From Halobacteriales archaeon QS_5_68_33 (lineage in GTDB: Archaea > Halobacteriota > Halobacteria > Halobacteriales > Haloarculaceae), in the NCBI GenBank assembly GCA_003023785.1, contig PXRS01000009.1:1-63490 (forward strand): a stretch of 63,490 nt of DNA, given 5' to 3'. Numbering within the stretch: position 1 is the stretch's first letter; each line of letters begins with the position of its first letter. Shown one piece after another: positions 24,483 to 32,881 of the stretch. The notes beneath the pieces are model-generated. The model saw only the letters and a list, made by a program, of their open reading frames with translations. It was not told the DNA's origin and did no database searches. The position numbers and the translations under genes are program-made.

Positions 24483-25456
24483 GGGTCGCCCCCCTCGGCG
24501 TAGGCCGCCTCGATCCGCCGGAGCGTCTCGACGGCCGCTTCCTCCCGCTCGGCGGTCGGTTCCGCCCCGCCGTAGCGGACGTCGGCGAACAGCCGCGTGA
24601 GCCGCTCGACGTCCTCGCGGTCCATGCCGGCGTCGACCGCCGCGGCCGCGAACTCGCCGGGCGTGCTCGACTCCGGACGGTCGACCGTCAGCGAGCCGGT
24701 CATCTCCGCCCAGGCCCGGTACACCTCGTTTTCGAAGCCCTCGTCGTCGGCCGCCTCGATGCGGTCGGCCGCCCGGCCGGCCGCGGCGCCGACCTCCGCG
24801 ACGTCGGCCGCCATCTCGGGCGCGTCGGCCTCCTCCTCGCCGCCCGTCTCCTCGGTTTGTGTCTGGTCGTGGTCGCCGGTCAACACGAGCACCGCGACCA
24901 CCGCCAGGAGCCCGACCACCGCGAGCAGGAGAAACTGCGAGACGAGCGACGGCGACGCGACCGCTCCCTCGCCGCCGACCAGGCCACCGCCCTGCTGGCT
25001 GGGCTGGCCCGTCGAGGTGACGTCGAGGAGTTCACCCCGCGGCGCCGTCCGGCAGGAGGTCAACAGGAGATAGCCCAGGAAGCCGGGATAGCCGACGACG
25101 AGCGCCCAGCCCAGCCCCATGGCGGCGTCGTCGTACCAGCGTCCGAGCGCGAACACGCCGAACAGTCCGAGCGCGAGCAGTCCCTGAACCAGCGGCTGTT
25201 TCAGCGCCGCGACGCAGATGTCGACCGGTTCGGACCCCTCGCCGAAGTCGAGGATCGACCAGCGGTCGCCCTCGCCGTCGCCGGTGGGCGTCTCGACGGT
25301 GTCCTGCTGGCCGCCGACCCGTTCGGGGTTCCCGAAGTTCCCCAGCCCCGTCTCCGTCGCCGTCGTCGAGTTCAGCGTCGCCGCCGCGAACGCGAGCGCC
25401 GCCAGACACAGGAGGGCGAGCACCACCGTCCGGAGGCTCAAGCGGGAATCGTCCAC
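24479..25456 (-). CDS. DUF4129 domain membrane protein
   Basis: A 325-residue protein starting GTG 25456 (VDDSRLSLRTVVLALL). A minus-strand TATA-like GACTAAGGG about 28 bases upstream supports this start over GTG 25510. It has an N-terminal helix, two central helices (QPLVQGLLALGLFGVFALG, LGWALVVGYPGFLGYLLL) and a third near SQFLLLAVVGLLAVVAVLVL. The C-terminal DUF4129 region (VYRAWAEMTGSL...STPGEFAAAAVDAGM) completes it. First gene of a four-gene overlapping operon that, with MoxR at 13381, makes the MoxR-DUF58-DUF4129 set. Confidence 0.85.
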   Translation of the reverse strand: MDDSRLSLRTVVLALLCLAALAFAAATLNSTTATETGLGNFGNPERVGGQQDTVETPTGDGEGDRWSILDFGEGSEPVDICVAALKQPLVQGLLALGLFGVFALGRWYDDAAMGLGWALVVGYPGFLGYLLLTSCRTAPRGELLDVTSTGQPSQQGGGLVGGEGAVASPSLVSQFLLLAVVGLLAVVAVLVLTGDHDQTQTEETGGEEEADAPEMAADVAEVGAAAGRAADRIEAADDEGFENEVYRAWAEMTGSLTVDRPESSTPGEFAAAAVDAGMDREDVERLTRLFADVRYGGAEPTAEREEAAVETLRRIEAAYAEGGDP

Positions 25457-25675
25457 ACCCCCGGAAACGGGAGCCGGCGCCCTTAGTCTTTCGCGCGTAA
25501 CCCCACGCACGAGTCCGGATCCGCGCCGTCAGGCGCAGGTCGCGCCGTCGAGCGCGAGACCGGACCCGCGCCGGCAGGACGGAAACGATCGGTGGGGCGT
25601 GATCCGGTTCCCCGTCGCCGGGGGACAGACCCGTGACACACATCGTTATCCGGCCCGGGCCCGTCCGTTCAACCG

Positions 25676-26641
25676 ATGCACGCCGCTCGACTCCACGAAC
25701 ACGGTGGCCCCGAGGTACTGCAGACGGACGATACCGACCGGCCTGATCCCCGGGACGACGAGGTGCTCGTCGAGGTAGGTGCGGCCGGCGTCAACCCCGT
25801 CGACACCTACTTCCGGGACGGGTCGTACGACCCTGTCGGCCTCCCCTTCACCCCGGGGGTCGACTTCGCCGGCACGGTCGCCGCGACGGGCGCCGACGTG
25901 ACCGGCTTCGCAACCGGTGACCGCGTCTACGGCACCGGCATCGGCAACGCCTCCTTCCAGGGCGGGTACGCCGGATACGCGACGGTCCCGACGGACAGGG
26001 TCGTCGCCCTGCCCGACGGCGTCGACCTCGCGGAGGCGGGGGCCGCGGGCGTCGCCGCGGTCACCGCCTGGCGCGCCCTGATAGACCACGCCGACCTCGG
26101 ACCGGCCGAGGACTGTCTCGTCCACGGCGGGTCGGGCGGCGTCGGCCACGCGGCCGTCCAGGTCGCCGACGCCGTCAGCGCCCGCGTCGTCACTACCGCC
26201 GCCCCCGAGTACCGCGACCGCCTTCGCGAGTTGGGCGCCGATGCGGTGCTGGACTACGACCGTGACGACCTGGCCGACGCGGTGCTCGACGCGACCGACG
26301 GCGGCGCGGACGCCGTTCTCGACCACCGCCTCGACGACTACCTCCAGTTCGACGCCGACGTGGCGGCGACGGGGTGTCGGGTCGTCGGCATCGGCGAGAA
26401 CAGCCCCGACCCCGGATTCACGGACGACGGCGCCGCCCGCTCGAAGGACGTCAGCTACCGGTTCATGAGCATGTTCAACACCCCCGACCTGCGGGTCCCC
26501 CTCCGTGGGGTTGCCCACCTCATGGACGCCGACCGCCTCTCGGTCGAACTCGCCCGCACCTACGACCTGGAGGAAGCCGGCGAGGCACAGCGCGCCGTCA
26601 TGGAGGACAGCTTCCTCGGCAAACTCGTCATCGAACCCTGA
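25676..26641 (+). CDS. Zinc-free MDR family NADPH:quinone reductase-like protein
   Basis: A 321-residue medium-chain dehydrogenase/reductase. The N-terminus MHAARLHEHGGPEVLQ and the motif AGVNPVDTYFRDG are typical of quinone oxidoreductases. The nucleotide loop is VHGGSGGVGHAAVQVA. No structural zinc Cys cluster is seen. A TATA-like TCGTTATCC about 27 bases before ATG 25676 gives a leaderless promoter. Electron acceptor unknown. Confidence 0.88.
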   Translation: MHAARLHEHGGPEVLQTDDTDRPDPRDDEVLVEVGAAGVNPVDTYFRDGSYDPVGLPFTPGVDFAGTVAATGADVTGFATGDRVYGTGIGNASFQGGYAGYATVPTDRVVALPDGVDLAEAGAAGVAAVTAWRALIDHADLGPAEDCLVHGGSGGVGHAAVQVADAVSARVVTTAAPEYRDRLRELGADAVLDYDRDDLADAVLDATDGGADAVLDHRLDDYLQFDADVAATGCRVVGIGENSPDPGFTDDGAARSKDVSYRFMSMFNTPDLRVPLRGVAHLMDADRLSVELARTYDLEEAGEAQRAVMEDSFLGKLVIEP

Positions 26642-26709
26642 ACCGATTTCGCGGCACTCCACCGTGACTTCCTCCCCGTTCGTCCCGACCCTTCGAGGTG
26701 TACGGTGAC

Positions 26710-28095
26710 GAGTAAGCTAACCCACCCCTAAAGGGGTGGGCTTTCACCATGGACTCCCGCTCTAACCGAATCCGGCACGGGTTTGACCCCGTTCGCGTTC
26801 AGCATCCCGGTGTTCAAGCGCACGCCTACGGGTGCGCCTCCCTCGCCCCCAGTTTGGTTGCGAAGGAGTCGATAGCCGATGTTCTTCGCGGCGTTGTAGT
26901 CCGCGTAGTTCTCGTACCCGCACTGTTGACAGCAAAAAGTGTCCTGCGACGGGCGGTTGTCCTTATGCGTAAAGCCACACGACGAACACCGCCGCGACGT
27001 GTTCTTCGGGTTCACCTGCTCGACACGAATGCCACGTTTTTCGGCCTTGTACAAGACATACTCATACAGACGACGGAACGCCCACTCGTGGAACTTGCGA
27101 GCGTTCGGCATCCGGTCGCGGATGTCCGTCAACCCCTCGAAGGCTACCACCGTACAGCCGTTTTCTGTGGCTTCTTTGAGCAGTTCATTCGCCACGCGGT
27201 GAAGATGCTGCTCGAAGTGACCTGTCTCCGTGCGTCCGACCGCTTGAACGCTCTCGTGGGCGTCTCGTGTCCCACACTCTTGGAGGGATTTCCGACGTTC
27301 GACATACTCCGCCCGCCAGTGATTCAACTCGTCAGCAGACCAGAACACGCCGGTCGACGTGACGGCGATATTCTCGACCCCGAGGTCCACGCCGAGAACC
27401 GCTCCGTTCACGGCCGGGTCGGGGGCATCCACGTCCGCCTTTGTTCGGACGTGGAGGTAGAAGTTGCCACGGCGGTAGTGGAGTGTCGCGCCGGTTTGCT
27501 CCCACTCGTCAGAGTGCAGGTATTCGGAGTGGGGCGTGTCGCGGGTTTCGTCGGGCAGGACGTACTCGGCGGTGACGCGCCCATCAACGGTGGACAGCGA
27601 AGCGTGGTCGTCGTAGAGGGTGACGTTCCGCTGGTTGTACTCCACGAACGGCGTGGAGAACGTCGGCAACGAAGCGTACTCACCCTTCGACCACTTGGCG
27701 ACGACGCCTTCGAGCGCATCGACAGCACGGTCACGGGCCGATTGGACGTGGTTGCTGTGAAGCCGCGTCTGCTCGCGCACGTCGTCGTAGGTTTGTTCGT
27801 GGAGAACGGACGAGCGGGTTTCAGCCCACTCGCCGTCCCACGCAGCGTCCACGACGTAGTTGGCGGCCCACAGGAACTCGTCAATCGTCTCGTGAAGCAG
27901 GTCCGCCGTCTCGTCGCTCACGTCGAGTTTGACCGGGACGGTTCGGCAGACCTCCATACACATCACAGCACGACCCATGCTTAAAAAGGTAAATATAGTA
28001 CGGTGGGGGAGTCGGCCCTGCTGTCACCGGCGGTTAAACAGTCAAGCGAACGCGCTTCCTCCCACCCCTGAAGGGGTGGGTTTCCGCGCTGTACA
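26710..28095 (-). mobile_element. TnpB-only IS200/IS605-type element 1
   Basis: The element carries tnpB but no tnpA. Both ends contain the same subterminal hairpin in the same orientation: CCCACCCCTAAAGGGGTGGG at 26721-26740 (3' end of tnpB) and CCCACCCCTGAAGGGGTGGG at 28061-28080 (5' side). This is the arrangement expected for single-strand transposition by a TnpA supplied elsewhere. Outer limits are approximate. Confidence 0.8.
26728..27957 (-). CDS. tnpB: TnpB RNA-guided endonuclease 1
   Basis: Counting from ATG 27957 ([13 protein letters not shown]), the protein has 409 residues. The three RuvC acidic residues are Asp191 ([11 protein letters not shown]), Glu274 (VVAFEGL) and Asp353 ([10 protein letters not shown]). 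The zinc finger is CSSCGF...FCCQQCGY. All are intact, so an active nuclease is expected. A TATA-like TTTTTAAGC lies 28 bases before 27957, which rules out the longer start at 27978. The guide (omega) RNA would be expected to overlap the 3' end of the gene and the hairpin at 26721-26740. Confidence 0.92.
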   Translation of the reverse strand: MEVCRTVPVKLDVSDETADLLHETIDEFLWAANYVVDAAWDGEWAETRSSVLHEQTYDDVREQTRLHSNHVQSARDRAVDALEGVVAKWSKGEYASLPTFSTPFVEYNQRNVTLYDDHASLSTVDGRVTAEYVLPDETRDTPHSEYLHSDEWEQTGATLHYRRGNFYLHVRTKADVDAPDPAVNGAVLGVDLGVENIAVTSTGVFWSADELNHWRAEYVERRKSLQECGTRDAHESVQAVGRTETGHFEQHLHRVANELLKEATENGCTVVAFEGLTDIRDRMPNARKFHEWAFRRLYEYVLYKAEKRGIRVEQVNPKNTSRRCSSCGFTHKDNRPSQDTFCCQQCGYENYADYNAAKNIGYRLLRNQTGGEGGAPVGVRLNTGMLNANGVKPVPDSVRAGVHGESPPL

Positions 28096-28116
28096 ACGAT
28101 GACATGGATCGGGAAG

Positions 28117-28124
28117 TTTATAAT
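28117..28124 (+). promoter_or_regulatory. TATA box upstream of a 24-codon frame and DUF5789
   Basis: TTTATAAT is a strong archaeal TATA box. Transcription would start near 28148, just before the ATG at 28150. It lies right outside the left end of the TnpB element. Confidence 0.65.
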
Positions 28125-28149
28125 GAACTATCACAAGGGTTGTAGTACG

Positions 28150-28224
28150 ATGAGCGACACCCGCACGGCACGGTTTGTGCGCATCGCTGGCCGCCGCGTA
28201 AAGCGGGCTATCTCGCCCGCATAG
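28150..28224 (+). CDS. Possible 24-residue leader peptide
   Basis: The frame MSDTRTARFVRIAGRRVKRA followed by ISPA starts 26-30 bases after the TATA box, the spacing of a leaderless message. It is strongly basic, unlike most haloarchaeal proteins. Its 3' part forms a hairpin (GCGGGC-TATCTC-GCCCGC). DUF5789 begins 62 bases later on the same transcript, so this could be a regulatory upstream frame. No homologue is known to me. Confidence 0.35.
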   Translation: MSDTRTARFVRIAGRRVKRAISPA

Positions 28225-28285
28225 CACCTTCTCACCCGATTCAGTTCGTGCATCGCGCTCCGAACAGCAGCACCATACACCACAC

Positions 28286-28567
28286 ATGCGACCCAATGAC
28301 GCGTTCGAGACGTTCGACGAGGCGTACAGTTACCCGGTCGACTGCGAGACGGTCATCGAGACGATGGGCGAGACGCGGATCGAATCACCGAACGGTCCCG
28401 GCGAGACCGTCGCCGAGACGCTAGAGCGGTCGGGACGCGAGGAGTTCCGGTCGGCACAGGAACTGACAGACGCCTTCCTCGGGACCCTCTCCGACGAGTA
28501 CATCGGCCGGAAGTACTACGACGACCGCGGCGACAACCAGGGTATGGCGACCAGTTGGTCGTCCTGA
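28286..28567 (+). CDS. DUF5789 family protein
   Basis: A 93-residue acidic protein with YPVDCETVIETMGETRIESPNG and the C-terminal IGRKYYDDRG, the pattern of the haloarchaeal DUF5789 family; function unknown. Its promoter appears to be the TATA box at 28117, giving a leader of about 140 bases. The TGA stop (28565-28567) is the target triplet of a truncated palindromic element. Confidence 0.78.
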   Translation: MRPNDAFETFDEAYSYPVDCETVIETMGETRIESPNGPGETVAETLERSGREEFRSAQELTDAFLGTLSDEYIGRKYYDDRGDNQGMATSWSS

Positions 28568-28615
28568 TACGGTCGGTTGTACCGATATACCGGTATTTCG
28601 CCGACCGGTTCGACG
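28565..28615. repeat. Truncated family A palindromic element
   Basis: TACGGTCGGTTGT, ACCGGTATTTCG and ACCGGTTCGACG are present from 28568; the right arm is lost. The left TGA is the DUF5789 stop codon. Confidence 0.78.
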
Positions 28616-28657
28616 GCGGGACTTTCTCCGCGAGATATCCACGGGTGAACGGCGTCG

Positions 28658-29533
28658 CTACCGCAGGTAATGGAAGGCGTAGGTCTGCGTGTACCCGGCG
28701 TACTCGCCGCCGAAGGCCGTCCTGATCGCCCGCGAGGTGTCGGCGTACGTCCCCCGGTCGCAGTCGGGGTAGTACTCCTCGATGGTCGTCCGGATCCAGG
28801 TGTCCAGCGGGACCGCCTCCAGGAATCCCAGCGAGAACAGGAGGACGCAGTCGGCCACTTTTTGCCCGACGCCGACGAAGCGCGTGAGCGCCTCGCGGGC
28901 CGCCTCGTAGTCCTCGGGGACGTCCCCGGGGTCCTCGCCGTCGGCGACCAGCCTCGCCGTGTCCCGGACGTACGGCGCGCGATAGCCCAGACTCAGGTCG
29001 CGCAGTTCTTCCTCGCTCGCCGTGGCGAGCTGTTCCGGCGTGGGATAGGCGTGGTACGTTTCGCCGTCGAACTCGACGGGCGTCCCGAACGCCTCGCGGA
29101 GGCGTTCCTGCATGCCGTGGATCCGTGAGACGCGCATCTGCGCCGAACAGATGAACGATATCAGCGACGGGAACGGGGGGTCGCACACGAGGTGCATCCC
29201 CCAGTAGGCGTCATAGGCGTCCCGGACGATGTCGTCGTCGGGGGCCGTCGCGCGAATGGCAGGCAGGTCGTCGTCGAGGCGGAGCCGCTCGCGCAGGACG
29301 GGCGTGGCCTCGACCGTCGACTCCCACTCCAGGCGGTCGTCGACCTGCCTGATGCGGAGGACGGCGGGCTCGCCGTCGACGCGTGCGGTCGTCTCGTACC
29401 AGGCGTCGCCGCCGTGGACGCCCGTCTCCTCGTACATCCGCCCGTCTGGGCGGTCCCAGAGGTAGGACTGCCCGCTCTCGACGGTCGACTGCAGGTCGAA
29501 CGGTCCCGACAACTCGACGACCCCGCGTTCCAT
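28658..29533 (-). CDS. ogg: 8-oxoguanine DNA glycosylase (Ogg)
   Basis: A 291-residue DNA repair enzyme of the HhH-GPD superfamily. An N-terminal beta domain is followed by SFICSAQMRVSRIHGM and LSLGYRAPYVRDTARL. The helix-hairpin-helix is FVGVGQKVADCVLL, with the catalytic Lys at about 225. The catalytic Asp is in VPLDTWIRT at about 243. It removes 8-oxoguanine and cuts the strand by beta-elimination. ATG 29533 (MERGVVELSG) gives the family length; upstream in-frame sequence is not conserved-looking. Confidence 0.92.
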   Translation of the reverse strand: MERGVVELSGPFDLQSTVESGQSYLWDRPDGRMYEETGVHGGDAWYETTARVDGEPAVLRIRQVDDRLEWESTVEATPVLRERLRLDDDLPAIRATAPDDDIVRDAYDAYWGMHLVCDPPFPSLISFICSAQMRVSRIHGMQERLREAFGTPVEFDGETYHAYPTPEQLATASEEELRDLSLGYRAPYVRDTARLVADGEDPGDVPEDYEAAREALTRFVGVGQKVADCVLLFSLGFLEAVPLDTWIRTTIEEYYPDCDRGTYADTSRAIRTAFGGEYAGYTQTYAFHYLR

Positions 29534-29618
29534 ACCCGGGCCAGGGAACCACCCGGCTTTGGCCTTTCGAGTCCGGGACGCCGGAAACGTCGCGGTCCCG
29601 GGCGGCCACCGACCAGAA

Positions 29619-29626
29619 TTTATATG
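29619..29626 (+). promoter_or_regulatory. TATA box of hflX
   Basis: TTTATATG is centred about 28 bases before GTG 29651. It contains the alternative ATG at 29624, which therefore cannot be in the message. Confidence 0.65.
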
Positions 29627-29650
29627 GACGGGTCGCCTACGCGGGACCGA

Positions 29651-30952
29651 GTGACAGGACAACGAGAGCGCGCCGTCGTCGCCAAACGAATCGACGACGG
29701 ATCGGCAGACACCACGGAGATCCGCAACCTCGCCCGCGCCGCGGGCTGCGAGGTGGTCGCTGCGGTCACCCAGACGCGAAAAGAGGACCCGGCGACACAC
29801 ATCGGGGAGGGGAAAGCCGAGACGCTCGCGGCGACCGTCACCCGCGAGGACGCAACGGTCGTCGTCTTCGACAACCAGCTGGGCCCCTACCAGACGTACA
29901 ATCTCGGGAACGTCCTCCCCGAGGGCGTCCGACTGCTCGACCGCTTCCGGCTGATCCTGGAGATCTTCGGCCAGCGCGCCCGGACCAGGAAGGCACAGCT
30001 ACAGGTCGAACTCGCCGAACTGCGGTACGAACTCCCGCGGGCCGAGGCAAAGGCCAGCCTCGCCAGGCGCGACGAGCGCCCCGGGTTCATGGGCCTGGGC
30101 GAGTACGACGAGAGCCGCGAGGAGGACATCAGGGCCCAGATCTCCCGAATCCGGGACGAACTCGACCGGATCGAGGAGACCGAACAACACCGCCGCGAGC
30201 AACGTCGCGAATCCGGGTTCGACCTCGTGGCGCTGGCGGGCTACACCAATGCCGGCAAGTCCACCCTGCTCCGGCGGCTCGCCACCGACGTCGACGTCGA
30301 CGAGAACGAGGATGTCCATCCCGACCTGGACATCACCGCCGAGTCGGAGGACCGCCTGTTCACGACGCTCGGTACGACGACGCGCAAGGCCGATATGGAC
30401 CAGCGCGACGTCCTCGTCACCGACACCGTCGGGTTCATCTCCGACCTCCCACACTGGCTCGTCGAGTCGTTCAAGTCCACGCTGGATTCGGTCTACCGGG
30501 CGGACCTGGTCCTCCTCGTCGTCGACGTCAGCGAACCGACAGCGGAGATCCGGGAGAAGCTTGTCACCTCACACGACACGCTCTACGAGCGCAACGAGGC
30601 GCCTATCGTAACGGTGCTAAACAAGACCGACCAGGTCGACGACGCGGAACTCCGGGAGAAACGAGCGGCGCTGTCGGCGCTCTCCCCCAACCCCGTCGCG
30701 GTCAGTGCCAGGACGGGCGCCAACGTCGACGCGCTCGAGGACCGCATCCACGCGGAACTGCCCGACTACGAGCGCGAACGCCTCGTCCTCCCGATGACCG
30801 ACGACACGATGAGCGTCGTCTCGTGGATCCACGACCACGCCAACGTCTCCGACGTCGACTACGGCGACCAGGTCGTCATCGAGTTCGAGGCCCGCCCCTC
30901 GATCATCGAACGATCCCGCGCCAAGGCCGGCGAACTCGCCCCCTCCGCGTGA
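29651..30952 (+). CDS. hflX: GTPase HflX
   Basis: A 433-residue ribosome-associated GTPase that splits stalled or stressed ribosomes. The N-terminal HflX domain contains GKAETLAATV and the glycine-rich VFDNQLGPYQTYNL. A coiled helix pair follows (LQVELAELRYELPR...ISRIRDELDRIEETEQH). The GTPase motifs are G1 GYTNAGKST, G3 DTVGF, G4 NKTD and G5 VSARTG. GTG 29651 is chosen because the TATA box at 29619 places the transcript start there. Free-standing, divergent from ogg. Confidence 0.93.
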   Translation: MTGQRERAVVAKRIDDGSADTTEIRNLARAAGCEVVAAVTQTRKEDPATHIGEGKAETLAATVTREDATVVVFDNQLGPYQTYNLGNVLPEGVRLLDRFRLILEIFGQRARTRKAQLQVELAELRYELPRAEAKASLARRDERPGFMGLGEYDESREEDIRAQISRIRDELDRIEETEQHRREQRRESGFDLVALAGYTNAGKSTLLRRLATDVDVDENEDVHPDLDITAESEDRLFTTLGTTTRKADMDQRDVLVTDTVGFISDLPHWLVESFKSTLDSVYRADLVLLVVDVSEPTAEIREKLVTSHDTLYERNEAPIVTVLNKTDQVDDAELREKRAALSALSPNPVAVSARTGANVDALEDRIHAELPDYERERLVLPMTDDTMSVVSWIHDHANVSDVDYGDQVVIEFEARPSIIERSRAKAGELAPSA

Positions 30953-30988
30953 ACCGGGCGCTTTCGCTCACGTTCGTTCCTCGCAGGA

Positions 30989-31012
30989 GCGGGTCGGGAG
31001 GGATTCGAACCC
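30989..31012. repeat. Duplicated 3' end of tRNA-Lys
   Basis: GCGGGTCGGGAGGGATTCGAACCC repeats the 3' end of tRNA-Lys (31113-31136). The preceding CGCTCACGTTCGTTC is also repeated at about 31086-31100. It looks like the residue of a duplication or an integration event at the tRNA. Confidence 0.75.
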
Positions 31013-31113
31013 GGTGCGAGACGGTCGCCTCACTCCGTTCGGCGCTGCGTCTCGCGTGATTCGAATCCTCCCTCACCTTGCTGGTCGCTCACGTTCGTTC
31101 GCGACACAGACAG

Positions 31114-31187
31114 CGGGTCGGGAGGGATTCGAACCCTCGACCGCCTGGTTAAGAGCCAGGCGCTCTAAACCACTGAGCTACCGACCC
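31114..31187 (-). tRNA. tRNA-Lys (anticodon CTT)
   Basis: Acceptor GGGTCGG pairs with CCGACCC, discriminator G. The anticodon arm CCTGG-CTCTTAA-CCAGG gives anticodon CTT. D arm TAGCTCAGTGGTTTAGAGC and T arm GAGGGTTCGAATCCCTC are canonical. 74 bases, no intron, no encoded CCA. It lies 89 bases downstream of the lysS stop on the same strand. Confidence 0.96.
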
Positions 31188-31276
31188 TGTCGAAAACACA
31201 GCGACACCGGCACATAACAATTTTGAATGACTATCGTCCACGCCCCAGCTTCACACGCCTCCCGCGAACCGCTCCG

Positions 31277-32800
31277 CTACTCCCCGCGGATCGGGAACGC
31301 GATGACGTCCTTGATCGTCTGGCTGTTGGTCGCGAGCATCGCCAGCCTGTCGATCCCGACGCCCAGCCCGCCCGCGGGCGGCATTCCGTGGGCCAGCGCG
31401 TCGAGGAAGTCCTCGTCCATCTGGTGGGCCTCCTCGTCGCCGGCCTCGCGGCGCGCGACCTGCTCGGCGAACAGCTCGCCCTGCTCGACCGGGTCGTTCA
31501 ACTCCGTGTAGGCGTTGGCGAGTTCGAACCCCGCCGCGAACAGCTCGAAACGCTCGATGCGCCCCTCCTTCTCGCGGTGGTCCTTGCACAGCGGCGTCGT
31601 CTCCTTCGGGTGGTCGACGACGAACGTCGGGTCGACGATCTCGTATTCCGCGACGTTCTCGAACAGCTCCACGATGCCCAGCCCCCGCGAGTAGCCGCCG
31701 GGGAACTCCCCACCGTGGGCCAGCGCCAGCTCCCGAAGCTCCTCGTCGTCGCACTCGGTGACGTCGATGCTCTCGTCGCTGTACCGCTCGATGGCCTCCT
31801 CGGGGGTCATCCGGGGCCACGGCGGCGAGAAGTCGATCTCGACCGGTTCGGTCAGCACGTCGTTTTCCTCGTCGGTCCGGACGTTTCCGTCCGCGTCCCG
31901 GAGCGGATTGTCGTAGGTCACGACGAGGTCCCCGGCCGCCGCCTCGACCAGGTGCGCGACCAGGTCCTCGGTGAGGTCCATCATGTCCGTGTAATCGGCG
32001 TAGGCCTGGTAGAGTTCCAGCATCGTGAACTCCGGGTTGTGGGTCACGTCGATGTCCTCGTTGCGGAAGACCGGCCCCACCTCGTAGACCTTCTCGAACC
32101 CGCCGACGAGCAGGCGCTTGAGGTGCAACTCCGTCGCGATCCGCAGGTACATCTCCTGGTCTTTGGCTTCGAGGTGGGTCTCGAACGGCGTCGCGTCGGT
32201 CCCGCCGGCGACGTTCTGGAGGACGGGGGTCTCGACCTCCAGGAAGCCGCAGTCGTCGAGAAAGCGCCGCAGTTGGCGGGTCATCCGGTAGCGCGTCTCG
32301 ACCGGGTCCCGGACCTCGCCCCACCAGAACTTGACCGCGCGGGTTTCGTACCTGTCCCCGAGTTCGGACTGGCTCGGCGGGTTGTGGTGTTTGAGCGTCT
32401 TCGTCAGGAAGGTAAACGAGTCGGCGTGCAGCGAGAGTTCGCCCGTGTTCGAGCGGACCGCCTCGCCCTCCGCACCGACGATGTCGATGAAGTCCAGTTC
32501 GTCGATGTGTTCGTAGCCGTCGGTGTCCTCGTCGAGGATGAGCTGGACGGCGCCGGACTCGTCCTCGATCTCGACGAAGGCGATACCGCCCAGGTCGTTA
32601 ATCCGGTGGACTCGGCCGGCCAGCCGGTGGGTGGTGTCGTCCTCGATCTCCTCGATGTCCTCGTACTCGTCGACGAACCCGCCGACTGAGCGGCTCGGCC
32701 GGAACGCCGGCGGGTAGGGGTCGACACCCGCCTCCCGGAGCCGGCCGAGCTTCTCCAGCCTGTCCGGCGCGAAGTGGTCTGCCGGGTCGAACTCGGTCAT
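31277..32800 (-). CDS. lysS: Lysyl-tRNA synthetase, class II
   Basis: A 507-residue class II enzyme that charges tRNA-Lys. An N-terminal OB-fold (LAGRVHRINDLGGIAFVEIEDESGAVQLIL) binds the anticodon. Catalytic motif 2 is the FRNEDIDVTHNPEFTMLE region and motif 3 is GLGVGIDRLAMLATN. A Glu/Asp-rich insertion (EEAIERYSDESIDV) is in the usual place. A TATA-like GGTTAATCC about 30 bases before ATG 32800 gives a leaderless promoter. The next gene on the same strand is its cognate tRNA-Lys(CTT). Confidence 0.96.
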   Translation of the reverse strand: MTEFDPADHFAPDRLEKLGRLREAGVDPYPPAFRPSRSVGGFVDEYEDIEEIEDDTTHRLAGRVHRINDLGGIAFVEIEDESGAVQLILDEDTDGYEHIDELDFIDIVGAEGEAVRSNTGELSLHADSFTFLTKTLKHHNPPSQSELGDRYETRAVKFWWGEVRDPVETRYRMTRQLRRFLDDCGFLEVETPVLQNVAGGTDATPFETHLEAKDQEMYLRIATELHLKRLLVGGFEKVYEVGPVFRNEDIDVTHNPEFTMLELYQAYADYTDMMDLTEDLVAHLVEAAAGDLVVTYDNPLRDADGNVRTDEENDVLTEPVEIDFSPPWPRMTPEEAIERYSDESIDVTECDDEELRELALAHGGEFPGGYSRGLGIVELFENVAEYEIVDPTFVVDHPKETTPLCKDHREKEGRIERFELFAAGFELANAYTELNDPVEQGELFAEQVARREAGDEEAHQMDEDFLDALAHGMPPAGGLGVGIDRLAMLATNSQTIKDVIAFPIRGE

Positions 32801-32881
32801 TACCCGGTGTTGACCGGTGCGTGGATTAACCTTTGTCGTCTCCGCTCCGCCGTCTCCCGGACCGCCAGCTCCGGCCCCGGC

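Noticed and set aside
29192-29650. N-terminal extension of HflX
   Set aside because: The TATA box at 29619-29626 lies inside the extension and the extra residues are Arg/Pro-rich antisense of ogg.
30989-31012. A second tRNA gene
   Set aside because: Only the 3' end of tRNA-Lys is present; there is no anticodon arm or 5' acceptor strand.
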